Below are positions 25,534-34,236 of a stretch of DNA of 64,000 nt, piece after piece. The notes below the pieces were generated by a model. That model searched no databases and was not told the DNA's origin. It saw only the letters and a list, made by a program, of their open reading frames with translations. Where the stretch lies: NCBI RefSeq assembly GCF_022095695.1, contig NZ_JAIFZM010000001.1:124001-188000 (forward strand), written 5' to 3'. Made by a program: the position numbers and the translations under genes. Every line of letters begins with the position of its first letter. The stretch's first letter is position 1. Source of the DNA: Oceanobacillus jordanicus (GTDB lineage: Bacteria; Bacillota; Bacilli; Bacillales; Amphibacillaceae).

Positions 25534-28053
25534 ATGAATAGTAAAATAAATTTATACAGCAAGAGAACTTTCTACATAATGATAACGGTGCTTGTGCTAA
25601 TCATAAGCACCGTTTCCTATACCTTGGCTACTTTAGCGGATGCGAACGAGCAAGTAAAGCAGAATATTACCAATTTTTCGAGGGGATCCTACGATATTTT
25701 GCTAAGACCACCTGATGCCAGGACCGATTTAGAACAAAAACTGGGTATCATTGAAGAAAATTATCTTGGCTCAGGGGAGGGGGGGATCACTACAACACAG
25801 TGGGAGGATGTAAAAGAACATCCACAGGTAGAAATTGCTGCGCCAGTTGCATCAGTTGGACTATTTACGGCTTTGAAACGTACCTGGATGATCAAAAAAG
25901 AAAATGATTTGAGATATTATGGAGTGGATTACAGTACAAGTGATGGCGTAAATGATTATACTTATGGAAAAGAAACTTATATGTATGATTTTAGCAGTGA
26001 TATGAAATCTATTCACCAATATCCTTCCTCTCTGGAAGTCTTAAATAACTTTTTTATGGAAGAGATAGCATCTTTCTCCTTTCCTATTTCCTATCATCAG
26101 GTTGTAGCGGTAGACCCGGTAGAGGAAAGTAGATTAACGGATTATAATTTAAGTCTGTTAAATGAAGGTATAGACGATGGTCTTACTTTAAAATATATAA
26201 CGAAGCAGGAGCTTGCTATTCCTATTATAAGTTTAAAGGATGTCCCGGTCCCTAATACGATTAAATTAACAGTGGATTCATTAGAGGAACCTACAGAAGA
26301 AGAGGTAAAAACATGGTCAAGTAAATTTGTAGACAGTAATCCGATAAAAACAATGGATCTAAATCCGATTCAATATGAAAAAGTGATACAAAACTATATT
26401 AGTAAGAAACGTCGACATAATGAAGAGGTGTACGTCTTCCGTCCGGAAGATGGGCCGTCGCCCTTTGAAATTTTACCATTTTATGTAGATGAGAAAGGAA
26501 AACTTTCTCCAGATGATGGAACAGGGGAAGACTATTTAGGCGGGAGTAGAACTCCGTTTTCTCAGCAAATTGGTTATAAACTATCTCCTGTCCGATACGA
26601 TATCAAAAATGAAAAGGAGCTTTCCGTAACCCAAACGGGGATCAACGATGATTATCACGCACCTACATATAGGGAAATTGAAGAGGTAGAGTATTTTAAG
26701 CTTAATGAGAATGACGATCCTGTAAACGAACAAGAAGCTTTTGAATTCGCCAATGTAGGTTTTTTCTCTATTAAAGAAAATACGGATAAACTAGCTTCGG
26801 CTCCACTTGGTATTTATGGTAGTACCTCTCCATATTTGGCTTCTGACCCTTCAAAGAAGCTTCACCCTTCAGCGGTACCAGGAAGCTTTATTACGACGCC
26901 TGCTCATGGGCTTATATCATTGAACTGGGCAGAAAAAATAAAAGGAGAGGCGCCAATAGATGCAATTCGGGTGAAAGTAGCTGGGCTCACAGGGTACGAT
27001 GAAGAGGCAGCAGCGCTTATTCGAAAACTGGCAAATGAATGGGAAAAGGGCGGATTCACGGTCGATATAGTAGCAGGGGCTTCTTTACAAGAGCTTTCGG
27101 TAGATGTAGAGGGTATCGGGGAAGTAATGCAATCCTTTACGACATTAGGAGCAGCAGATACGGTTGTATCTAGTTGGAATCTGCTGCAAGTTGTGATTAC
27201 AGTACTTTATGTATTGGTTGCATTTATATTTATTGGGTTTACGTTGTTTCATTTACTTGAAGATCGACAGAGAGATGAGCAGCTATTGGCAAGGCTTGGC
27301 TGGTCTCATAAACTCATACGCCGGCTACGTTATAAGGAATTAGGGCAAATCCTAGTTATTCCGATGTTACTTGTTTTTATAGGTTTTACTGTCTATGGCA
27401 TCATCCAGGAAGAATGGCTGCCCCTTATCCTAGCAGTTGGTGTCAGTCTTTTAACCCTTTTAGTATATGCTTTTACGACAAGCATACAGAAACGTAAGCC
27501 GAAAAAAGTGAAACAAAGCGGAGGAACTGTTACACAGCAAAATATTTGGTTCTATCGGTTTCGATTATTGGCGTCTGGGTTACAACTTTTAATCGTTACC
27601 ATTTTGACATGCTTCTTACCCTTTTTCTTATTACAAAGTGTGGAACAAACTACGCAAACGAGACTTGGAAATTACGTTCATGGGGAAGTAGAAGGCTTAT
27701 TCATTCTCATAATTATCCTGTTGTATGGACTTAGTCTAACTACAGTTTATCAATCACTCAAAAGACTTTGGGAAAAAAGAGAAAATGAAATACAGTTATT
27801 CCTATATCTAGGTTGGGGAGCAGGTGCTATTAGAAAATATTACTTAAAAGAAGTACTGTTCTGGGCTGGAATTGCTATTTTGGCAGGATGGATAGGAAGT
27901 ATTTGTATATCACTTTATTTCTTGGATGTTTCAACTGTCAGCGTTTTGATAGGTGTACTGGGAGCTATTTTCATTTTAGCTCTAACCTTAGCTGGATCAC
28001 TCTATATATTGCGTTGTTTAGAGAAGAAAGGGGGAAGAAATTTTGCGAATTGA
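25534..28053 (+). CDS. FtsX-like ABC transporter permease (bacteriocin-locus type)
   Basis: An 839-residue membrane protein. One helix near the N-terminus (FYIMITVLVLIISTVSYTLA) is followed by an extracellular domain of about 500 residues. A block of helices then carries two FtsX-like modules, with charged loops between them (RLGWSHKLIRRLRYKELGQI and LGWGAGAIRKYYLKEVLFW). This is the MacB-like class, which usually moves or senses peptides from outside and does not import solutes. It lies 10 bases after the secreted-protein gene and overlaps the ATPase by 11 bases. The start at 25534 follows AGGTG. Confidence 0.8.
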   Translation: MNSKINLYSKRTFYIMITVLVLIISTVSYTLATLADANEQVKQNITNFSRGSYDILLRPPDARTDLEQKLGIIEENYLGSGEGGITTTQWEDVKEHPQVEIAAPVASVGLFTALKRTWMIKKENDLRYYGVDYSTSDGVNDYTYGKETYMYDFSSDMKSIHQYPSSLEVLNNFFMEEIASFSFPISYHQVVAVDPVEESRLTDYNLSLLNEGIDDGLTLKYITKQELAIPIISLKDVPVPNTIKLTVDSLEEPTEEEVKTWSSKFVDSNPIKTMDLNPIQYEKVIQNYISKKRRHNEEVYVFRPEDGPSPFEILPFYVDEKGKLSPDDGTGEDYLGGSRTPFSQQIGYKLSPVRYDIKNEKELSVTQTGINDDYHAPTYREIEEVEYFKLNENDDPVNEQEAFEFANVGFFSIKENTDKLASAPLGIYGSTSPYLASDPSKKLHPSAVPGSFITTPAHGLISLNWAEKIKGEAPIDAIRVKVAGLTGYDEEAAALIRKLANEWEKGGFTVDIVAGASLQELSVDVEGIGEVMQSFTTLGAADTVVSSWNLLQVVITVLYVLVAFIFIGFTLFHLLEDRQRDEQLLARLGWSHKLIRRLRYKELGQILVIPMLLVFIGFTVYGIIQEEWLPLILAVGVSLLTLLVYAFTTSIQKRKPKKVKQSGGTVTQQNIWFYRFRLLASGLQLLIVTILTCFLPFFLLQSVEQTTQTRLGNYVHGEVEGLFILIIILLYGLSLTTVYQSLKRLWEKRENEIQLFLYLGWGAGAIRKYYLKEVLFWAGIAILAGWIGSICISLYFLDVSTVSVLIGVLGAIFILALTLAGSLYILRCLEKKGGRNFAN

Positions 28054-28723
28054 GGTTAAACAAATGAGTAAAACATATCAATCAGGAATAGAATCGGTTA
28101 ATGTACTAAAAGATATCACGTTTACGATTGAATCAGGAAGCTGGATGACCATTACAGGGCCATCTGGTTCCGGGAAGACGACTTTTTTACGTTGCTTATC
28201 GACCATTGAAAAGGCCGATAAGGGTATTGTCAAAATCGGGGACTTAAATGGAATGAACGCAACTGAAGAAGAACGTAGTCATTTTCGCAGAACCTCGCTA
28301 GGTTATATCTTTCAGGATTTTCAACTTTTTGAGCAATTTGATGTACTGACAAATGTGATGATCCCTCTATTACCATATATGCCAAAACAAGAAATAGCGG
28401 AAAAAGCAAAGCAAATGCTGGAAAGTGTTGGTCTCCTCGAGAGGAAAAACTTTATGCCTAATCAGCTATCTGGTGGGGAAAAGCAACGAACTGCTATTGC
28501 ACGGGCATTAATGAATGATCCGGAGCTATTACTCTGTGATGAGCCTACTGGGAATCTTGATTTAGAAAATCGTGATAAGATGATTGCAATTTTGCAACAA
28601 ATTAATAGAAGTGGAGTAACTGTTGTGTTGGTAACCCATGATCCAGAACTTGCTGGAAATGGTGATATTCATGGTTTGATGAGGGACGGGGAATTAACTG
28701 AGAAATCGTTGGAAGTATTGTAA
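28043..28723 (+). CDS. ABC transporter ATP-binding protein (MacB/LolD type)
   Basis: A 226-residue ABC ATPase with Walker A GPSGSGKTT, Q-loop FQDFQLF, signature LSGGEKQRTA and Walker B LLLCDEPTGNLD, the pattern of ATPases paired with FtsX-type permeases. It starts with TTG at 28043 after GGGGGAAG, inside the end of the permease gene, so the two are coupled. With the secreted protein and permease it forms a three-gene cassette that ends at the terminator at 28740. Confidence 0.92.
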   Translation: MRIEVKQMSKTYQSGIESVNVLKDITFTIESGSWMTITGPSGSGKTTFLRCLSTIEKADKGIVKIGDLNGMNATEEERSHFRRTSLGYIFQDFQLFEQFDVLTNVMIPLLPYMPKQEIAEKAKQMLESVGLLERKNFMPNQLSGGEKQRTAIARALMNDPELLLCDEPTGNLDLENRDKMIAILQQINRSGVTVVLVTHDPELAGNGDIHGLMRDGELTEKSLEVL

Positions 28724-28739
28724 AATATTCGGAGGGTGG

Positions 28740-28778
28740 GACACCTATAGAGAGATCATCTTCTATAGGTGTCTTTTG
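28740..28778 (+). terminator. Terminator of the ABC cassette
   Basis: GACACCTATAGA (28740-28751) pairs with TCTATAGGTGTC (28762-28773), followed by TTTT. Confidence 0.88.
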
Positions 28779-28861
28779 GTATATATGAAAGCTCGCCAGT
28801 TTTTAAAGTCGACCTGCTTGAGATATGGTAAACTAACGGTATGTTAAAGGAGGTTCTACCT

Positions 28862-29203
28862 ATGAACGAACTACCAAGTTGTCCAAAATGCCATTCAGAA
28901 TATACATATGATGATGGGAACGTTTTTGTTTGTCCAGAGTGTGCACATGAGTGGACGGGAGAAGCAGAAGCGGATCAGCAAGATGAAGTGAAAGTGTACA
29001 AAGATGCCAATGGAACGTTGCTTCATGATGGAGATGCCGTTACGGTAATCAAGGATTTAAAAGTAAAAGGTACATCCTCAGTCGTAAAAAGAGGAACCAA
29101 AGTTAAAAACATCCGTTTAATTGATGGCGATCATGACATTGATTGTAAAATTGATGGCCTTGGCGAAATGCAGTTAAAAACCAAATTTGTGAAAAAGCTT
29201 TAA
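28862..29203 (+). CDS. yjdM: Zinc-ribbon protein YjdM/PhnA family
   Basis: A 113-residue protein with an N-terminal zinc ribbon (CPKC at residues 7-10 and CPEC near 24-27) and a C-terminal SH3-like domain ([37 protein letters not shown]). It matches the YjdM/PhnA family. Despite the old PhnA name, these are not shown to be phosphonoacetate hydrolases, and their role is unclear. ATG at 28862 follows a perfect AAAGGAGG; the upstream in-frame ATG at 28841 would overlap that site. Confidence 0.88.
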   Translation: MNELPSCPKCHSEYTYDDGNVFVCPECAHEWTGEAEADQQDEVKVYKDANGTLLHDGDAVTVIKDLKVKGTSSVVKRGTKVKNIRLIDGDHDIDCKIDGLGEMQLKTKFVKKL

Positions 29204-29301
29204 AGAATATCTCGTACATATCTATAGTGTTACTATAAATTATTCTTCCATTAAGCAGTGTGATCTTGTGCGTTAATGATTCAGGGCTATTCATAGCGTA
29301 G

Positions 29302-29405
29302 GAAATACATGAAGACTCCGGCGGGATTAATAGGCATAGGTGAGACCCCCTTGTGCGAAGCACAAGGTGGCTCACCAGCCGCCCGCGGAAAGCGAAATGT
29401 ATTTC
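29302..29405. repeat. REP-like Bacillaceae intergenic repeat
   Basis: Terminal inverted repeats GAAATACAT (29302-29310) and ATGTATTTC (29397-29405) enclose nested stems GGTGAG/CTCACC (29339-29376) and CCTTGTGC/GCACAAGG (29349-29367). From memory, sequences with GAAGACTCCGGCGGGA, TGAGACCCC and CCGCGGAAAGCGAA are common intergenic repeats in Bacillus relatives. Only one copy is in this window. Confidence 0.7.
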
Positions 29406-29459
29406 TGGAGCGGTAATTATAGATCTTACCTAGTTCGCTTAACTTATATAATTAGCCTT

Positions 29460-29615
29460 ATAAAATGAAACTTCAATCAGTGGGGGTTTTCTTTCTTCCA
29501 CTGATTGTTAGTTGAACGAATCGGGGATGTTAGCGTCTGTTTACTCCCACTAAAAACTCGGCTTCACTTCATGTTTAGAAGTGGGAGTCTTACGGACGGT
29601 TGCTCCGGGATAAAA
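29460..29615 (+). repeat. Dispersed structured repeat, copy 2
   Basis: It starts ATAAAATGAAAC and ends GCTCCGGGATAAAA. The P1 stem is CAATCAGTGG (29474-29483) with CCACTGATTG (29498-29507): compared with copy 1, a G-C pair has become T-A, a compensatory change. The outer P2 stem has GTCTGT with ACGGAC, kept by a G-U pair. It ends 2 bases from the sspO stop codon on the opposite strand. Confidence 0.85.
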
Positions 29616-29617
29616 AA

Positions 29618-29770
29618 CTATTGTCTTTTCTTCGTTTTTTTGTTATTCAACTTTTCTGCTGTGGTTAGTGGCTCGTTAGCAAATTCATGGTCAAATTGCT
29701 TTGACAATTTTCCTCTAACTGCTTGCTCATCACTCATACCAGCACGCTTTTTCTTTGATTCACTTGGCAT
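29618..29770 (-). CDS. sspO: Small acid-soluble spore protein SspO
   Basis: A 50-residue hydrophilic protein too short for most gene callers. Its second half (FANEPLTTAEKLNNKKTKKRQ read as NEPLT, AE, NNKK, KK) matches what I recall of B. subtilis SspO/CotK (SNEPLTAAERQNNKKRKKNQ). Such minor SASPs are made late in the forespore. ATG at 29770 follows GGAGGTG. It is transcribed toward the structured repeat, which begins 2 bases after its stop. Confidence 0.88.
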   Translation of the reverse strand: MPSESKKKRAGMSDEQAVRGKLSKQFDHEFANEPLTTAEKLNNKKTKKRQ

Positions 29771-29865
29771 TTCAACACCTCCAGGATCTTATTATGACAC
29801 GGAGACAAAAAAATATGATTAGGGTGTAGAAAAGTGCAGAGATTGGAGACGAATAGAAATAACAT

Positions 29866-29902
29866 AAAAAAGAGGTGCACATTCAAATGTGCACCTCTTT
29901 TT
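29866..29902. terminator. Terminator of guaC
   Basis: AAAAAGAGGTGCACAT and ATGTGCACCTCTTTTT form a long perfect stem with A and T flanks, usable on both strands. It lies just past the guaC stop. Confidence 0.92.
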
Positions 29903-29921
29903 GTCTTATATTATTAGGGAT

Positions 29922-30905
29922 TTAGTATACTTTATCGCCATTAAAAATGGAGTTTTTCACAACAACATAATCAACAGTACGGATAGAATCCAGTGTGCTG
30001 CCTCCAGCATAAGAAATGGAGGACTGTAGATCCTGTTGCATTTCAGTTAATGTATCGTCAAGAGAGCCTTTGTGCTCGACATACATTTTCTTGCCTTCCA
30101 CGTTTTTCTTTTCGCCTTTTTGGAATTCAGAAGCAGAACCAAAGTACTCTTTATAAAGCTTTCCTTCTTTTTCAATTGTTTCTCCTGGAGATTCTTCATG
30201 TCCAGCGAAAAGGGAGCCAATCATCACCATCGTAGCGCCAAAACGTACGGATTTAGCAATGTCTCCATGCGTACGGATCCCGCCATCCGCAATAATTGGT
30301 TTCGTTGCAGCTTTGGCACACCAGCGCAATGCTGCGAGCTGCCAGCCACCTGTACCGAAGCCTGTTTTAATTTTTGTGATACAAACTTTCCCTGGGCCGA
30401 TTCCGACCTTGGTAGCGTCTGCTCCCGCATGTTCCAATTCTCTAACTGCTTCAGGAGTCCCTACATTTCCTGCGATGACAAAGCTTTTTGGTAAATGCTG
30501 TTTAATATGCTTAATCATATTAATCACGGCATTAGAATGTCCATGAGCGATATCGATCGTAATAAATTCTGGAACAACTTCTTCGTTTGCTAATTGCTCA
30601 ACAAAGCTATACTCTTCATCTTTAACCCCTACGCTGATAGAGGCAATTAGTCCACGGTTTTGCATGTCTTGGATAAATCCAAGGCGCGTTTCTGGTTCAA
30701 AGCGGTGCATGACATAAAAGTAACCTTTTTCGGCTAAATGCACGGCAATTTTTTCATCTATAATAGTCTGCATATTTGCTGGTACGACTGGTAATTTAAA
30801 TGTATGTCCGCCTAGTGTAACGCTTGTGTCACACTCTGAGCGACTGTTTACAACACATTTTGCTGGAATTAATTGAATATCTTCATAATCAAATACGTTT
30901 TCCAC
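29922..30905 (-). CDS. guaC: GMP reductase
   Basis: A 327-residue enzyme that converts GMP to IMP using NADPH, part of purine salvage. It is nearly identical in layout to B. subtilis Gua[17 protein letters not shown] at the start, [17 protein letters not shown], the catalytic Cys loop [11 protein letters not shown], and [15 protein letters not shown] at 30905 fits the ribosome site AGGAG 8 bases away; GTG at 30914 touches that site. Upstream lie a SigA promoter and PurR-like boxes, so guanine/adenine control through PurR is likely. Confidence 0.95.
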   Translation of the reverse strand: MENVFDYEDIQLIPAKCVVNSRSECDTSVTLGGHTFKLPVVPANMQTIIDEKIAVHLAEKGYFYVMHRFEPETRLGFIQDMQNRGLIASISVGVKDEEYSFVEQLANEEVVPEFITIDIAHGHSNAVINMIKHIKQHLPKSFVIAGNVGTPEAVRELEHAGADATKVGIGPGKVCITKIKTGFGTGGWQLAALRWCAKAATKPIIADGGIRTHGDIAKSVRFGATMVMIGSLFAGHEESPGETIEKEGKLYKEYFGSASEFQKGEKKNVEGKKMYVEHKGSLDDTLTEMQQDLQSSISYAGGSTLDSIRTVDYVVVKNSIFNGDKVY

Positions 30906-30918
30906 TTTATACACTCCT

Positions 30919-30962
30919 AAAACCGAATGTTATTTACGAACTAATAATTATCGTTCGTCTAT
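30919..30962 (-). promoter_or_regulatory. PurR-type PurBoxes upstream of guaC
   Basis: Plus-strand AAAACCGAATGTT (30919-30931) and the inverted ATCGTTCGTCTAT (30950-30962) resemble the PurBox consensus AWWWCCGAACWWT and its reverse. A further CGAAC core lies at 30937-30941. The CGAA to TTCG gap of 26 bases between outer boxes equals that I recall for the B. subtilis pur operon. They lie in the transcribed leader, just downstream of the promoter. Confidence 0.65.
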
Positions 30963-30967
30963 TGCTT

Positions 30968-30996
30968 AATTTACACCATTTGCGAGTGAAAGTCAA
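30968..30996 (-). promoter_or_regulatory. SigA-type promoter of guaC
   Basis: On the minus strand TTGACT (30996-30991), 17 bases, TAAATT (30973-30968). Transcription would begin near 30961, giving a leader of about 55 bases that contains the PurBoxes. Confidence 0.65.
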
Positions 30997-31116
30997 TGAG
31001 CTTAGAAGTTACAGACAGAGTGATTATTCGGTTCTGGGGAAAATAGTGCACTATCCAGCCTGGATTATAAGAATACAACAGGCTTTTCCCGGATTTTGTA
31101 ATCCGAGTCTGTTCGA

Positions 31117-32628
31117 TTACTTCAACTCAATTTCTTGATTTCTATCTTGGTACCATGCAAGAAATTCGTCAGCCCATTCTACCGGTACGTCATCCATGGT
31201 AGTGTGTAATACTGGCTTGGCACGGTTTACGGTTGCGAGTGATGCCAACCCAAGCTTCTTTTGTATGATATTTCGTGAGACACCAACCTCTATAACGCTA
31301 CTGCGCTTGGAAAGAAACAAATTTGTTCCGAAGCCACCTGTTTTTAACTGAATAAATGTATCATTTATGGTGTAGCGTGTATGCTTATAATCCAGAACCC
31401 GTGACATAACGATTAGTATTAGTAGGATAATCGAAAAAGCCCACCAATATTCAGAAAGACCAAAAAGGTCAGGCTTCCAGACAAAAAGCACACCAGTAGC
31501 AATGATCCAAAACCAACTTGGGCGCAGCATGCGGAACCAAAATGATTCACGAGGTAGGGACTCCATCGAATCTGTCAGTCGATAAGACGGCAGGATTTCC
31601 TCTACGAGTTGTTGGGCTTTCTTTACTGGTAAAAAAGGATAAAGGCTATTAACGTCCGCACCATCATCTCCAAGCGCCCCTGCGACCACGAGCTTCACCT
31701 CTGCTAGTCCAAGTATCCGCTTCATAAAGGACTGTTGAATTTGAATGGCCTGTACATTTTTCTTCGTAATGGAAAAAGCAGTCTCTTCCAATACCCCTTT
31801 TGTGATATACACCTTATCTTTATCAGAAGCAATTTCATATTTGCCATACTTTAAAAAGGTCCAGATTACCCCGCCGATCATTAATAGGCCAACAATTAAT
31901 ATAATTGTCAGGGCAATTAGCCACCAACGATCAAGAATAAATCCAACCATTCCCTCTGCTTGCTGATCGTTAGGAAGAATATCATCAAACTTATTTACTT
32001 GGGATCCTAAGATGGGAATTACGGCAAGGAAGCTTAAGGAGGTAAAGGAGGCCTTTATCACCTCTTTTTTCGTTGGACTAAAGTGAACAATACGACCTGT
32101 TTCTGCCTCTGATTCAACTTCTGAACCTGGTTTTGTCTCATCCACGGAGTCGACAACGGCTTGATCCGCATCTTCCACCCCCGCGTTTTGCTGAGAAACC
32201 TGATTTTCCAGCCGGATTGCCTCAGCTGGTGTCACAACATGAAATGTCACAGAGCTATCATCCCCTTGTGAGCTTGTTTCAAATGATATGGAAGTGACAC
32301 GGAAAATCCGGTGGAATAACTTGGTTTCTCGCTTCGCATGCTGCACTTTGGAATAAGGTACGGTTTTTCTTTTCTTTGAAAAAACCCCCTCAGTTAAGAC
32401 GAAGGCTGTTTGTGTAAGTGTATATTTGTTTGTGAACCATTTAAACACGAGATAAATGATTGTTACGGCAACCAATGTCAGAAATGCGATCCTCCCATAC
32501 TTGACCAGCCAGGAGTCTGAACCTGCTTGAAAAACAAACAGGATGACAATAATAAAAAAGGTGTTTTTAATAAATCCCCAAAGATCATAGGCGATTTGCA
32601 AGGGATGGTGTCGTTTGGCTTCATTCAT
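31117..32628 (-). CDS. ydbT: YdbT-like membrane protein with repeated bacterial PH domains
   Basis: A 503-residue membrane protein with several hydrophobic helix pairs (near residues 17-52, 190-255 and 370-410), each followed by a bacterial PH-like domain (bPH2: KYTLTQTAFVLTEGVFSKK, KYEIASDKDKVYITKGVLEE and RYTINDTFIQLKTGGF). This matches the YdbT/YdbS pair. Work in B. subtilis links these to resistance to antimicrobial compounds made by other bacilli; the role here is inferred. It overlaps ydbS by 4 bases (ATGA), so the two are coupled. Confidence 0.88.
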   Translation of the reverse strand: MNEAKRHHPLQIAYDLWGFIKNTFFIIVILFVFQAGSDSWLVKYGRIAFLTLVAVTIIYLVFKWFTNKYTLTQTAFVLTEGVFSKKRKTVPYSKVQHAKRETKLFHRIFRVTSISFETSSQGDDSSVTFHVVTPAEAIRLENQVSQQNAGVEDADQAVVDSVDETKPGSEVESEAETGRIVHFSPTKKEVIKASFTSLSFLAVIPILGSQVNKFDDILPNDQQAEGMVGFILDRWWLIALTIILIVGLLMIGGVIWTFLKYGKYEIASDKDKVYITKGVLEETAFSITKKNVQAIQIQQSFMKRILGLAEVKLVVAGALGDDGADVNSLYPFLPVKKAQQLVEEILPSYRLTDSMESLPRESFWFRMLRPSWFWIIATGVLFVWKPDLFGLSEYWWAFSIILLILIVMSRVLDYKHTRYTINDTFIQLKTGGFGTNLFLSKRSSVIEVGVSRNIIQKKLGLASLATVNRAKPVLHTTMDDVPVEWADEFLAWYQDRNQEIELK

Positions 32629-33119
32629 TCCTCCATCTCCTCCACCTTTGCATACTTGGCAATGGTATTTCGCAATTCAGTTGCAACTGCTTTTTCTAGT
32701 GCCGGGATGGTATGGGTAGACCCCATCGTTTGGACGGTTACCGCATATAACCCATATTTACGCAATAATGGCCCTTGTTTCGTTGAGACAGATTGTATCT
32801 TTGTCATGGGTACAAGCTGGTGTTCTTCCTTTATAGCACCGGATTTCAGCTGGAGAAATTCCTCGCTTATATCGTACCTCCAATGCTTGTACAATAATCC
32901 AGGTTTAATATATCCCCAAATGCCGCCAACAATCCCAATAACGACTAACCCGATAAGAATCCAACCAATCCAATAAACCCAAGAAAAGTAATAATCCAAA
33001 TAAAACAGTATAGATAGCACGATAATACTAATAACGTTGGAAAGGCTTTCGGTAAGCCGCCAGACCTTTACTGCTTTCTTGGAAAGTTTTTTGTTGGGAG
33101 ATAAAAGACTTTCCGACAT
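32625..33119 (-). CDS. ydbS: YdbS-like membrane protein with bacterial PH domain
   Basis: A 164-residue protein with two adjacent membrane helices (residues about 24-70) and one bPH2-type domain (WRYDISEEFLQLKSGAIKEEHQLVPMTKIQSV). It is the short partner of YdbT and is the first gene of the pair. ATG at 33119 follows AAAGGAGTG; longer upstream readings lack a ribosome site. It overlaps ydbT by four bases. Confidence 0.88.
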   Translation of the reverse strand: MSESLLSPNKKLSKKAVKVWRLTESLSNVISIIVLSILFYLDYYFSWVYWIGWILIGLVVIGIVGGIWGYIKPGLLYKHWRYDISEEFLQLKSGAIKEEHQLVPMTKIQSVSTKQGPLLRKYGLYAVTVQTMGSTHTIPALEKAVATELRNTIAKYAKVEEMEE

Positions 33120-33336
33120 ATGTAACACTCCTTTTCTACTACGTTGCACCACCATATTTGGTGGAATGTTGCTCATGTGTTTTAACGGTACATGACGTAT
33201 TACGAAAAGATCAGCTCAAATGTTTCAGCGTATCCAGACGATTCAATAAGTTCCTGGCGTAAAAGCGTCAATATTTTGTTAGAATAGTTAATAGAGAGGG
33301 AAAAGACTGCAAGTTAATAGGAGGGAGGCTGTACGA

Positions 33337-34236
33337 ATGCAATGGGAGGATAAGCAAACGTACCTGGAAGCTGGAAGTCCGAGTCACTTTCGTTTTGATG
33401 AAACGCTTGTTTTCTTAAAAAGGTCTGATCAAGAGATCCTTCATTTGGTTAAAGGGAGAACCGTTTTTAAAGCGTTGAGGTTGGAGGACGAAGTTGTCTT
33501 ATTTTCGATTACCGAAGAGGATGGCAAGCTATACATTCAGTTTTTAAACGGAAAATTCAACAAAGCAATCAAGGATTTTGTTGCTGATTATGTAACAAAG
33601 TGGTTTGATTTGGAACGTGATGTAGAGCCTTTTTATCAACTAGCACAGCAGGATCCATATTTAAAGGACCTTGTGAAAACGTATAGTGGATTAAGGGTGG
33701 TAGGGATTCCTGATCTTTTTGAAGCATTTGTCTGGGCCATCGCAGGACAACAAATCAATCTGACGTTTGCGTATACATTAAAACGCCGATTTGTGCAGCG
33801 CTTTGGGGAAAAACTGGATTGGGAGGGAGAGACATACTGGATATTTCCCCAACCGGCAGTTATCGCTGACGTGAACATCGAAATAGTAAGAGACTTGCAG
33901 TTTTCTTCCCGAAAAGCGGAGTATGTACTAGATATAGCAAAGAAAATGCGAGATGGTACCTTATCATTACAAGAGCTTGAAGAGAAAAGCTATCCAGAAT
34001 TGAAAAAAGCGTTACTTTCCATTCGGGGAATTGGTGCTTGGACAGCAGATTATGTGCTTATGAAATGTTTTCAGATGCCCAATGCTTTCCCTATTGCAGA
34101 CGCCGGCATTCACCAGGCATTAAAACAACAACTTAGCTGGAAGCCAACTGTCGAAGAAATAGCGAACATTGCGAAAAATTGGGCAGGGTGGGAAGCTTAC
34201 GCAACGATATTTTTATGGAGGTCATTATATGAATAA
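33337..34236 (+). CDS. alkA: DNA-3-methyladenine glycosylase (AlkA type)
   Basis: A 299-residue base-excision repair enzyme that removes alkylated purines from DNA. It has an N-terminal AlkA-like domain, then the helix-hairpin-helix/GPD region (ELKKALLSIRGIGAWTADYVLMKCF, near 225-248) and the catalytic Asp in FPIADAGI (near 256). The start follows GGAGGGAGG. The next gene, a methyltransferase for O6-methylguanine, overlaps by 8 bases, so the pair forms an alkylation-repair operon. No Ada-type activator is present in the window. Confidence 0.93.
   Translation: MQWEDKQTYLEAGSPSHFRFDETLVFLKRSDQEILHLVKGRTVFKALRLEDEVVLFSITEEDGKLYIQFLNGKFNKAIKDFVADYVTKWFDLERDVEPFYQLAQQDPYLKDLVKTYSGLRVVGIPDLFEAFVWAIAGQQINLTFAYTLKRRFVQRFGEKLDWEGETYWIFPQPAVIADVNIEIVRDLQFSSRKAEYVLDIAKKMRDGTLSLQELEEKSYPELKKALLSIRGIGAWTADYVLMKCFQMPNAFPIADAGIHQALKQQLSWKPTVEEIANIAKNWAGWEAYATIFLWRSLYE

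Larger units (their letters stand above)
29204..29617. other. Intergenic region with two different repeat elements
   Basis: A 414-base gap between yjdM and sspO. It contains a REP-like palindromic repeat (29302-29405) and copy 2 of the structured repeat (29460-29615). No separate gene is credible; an open frame over 29505-29822 runs through the repeat and antisense to sspO. Confidence 0.7.

Noticed and set aside
29505-29822. 105-codon plus-strand frame over repeat copy 2 and sspO
   Set aside because: It is antisense to sspO and begins inside the repeat; no ribosome site.
30072-30546. Several plus-strand frames within guaC
   Set aside because: Shadows of the conserved guaC reading frame.
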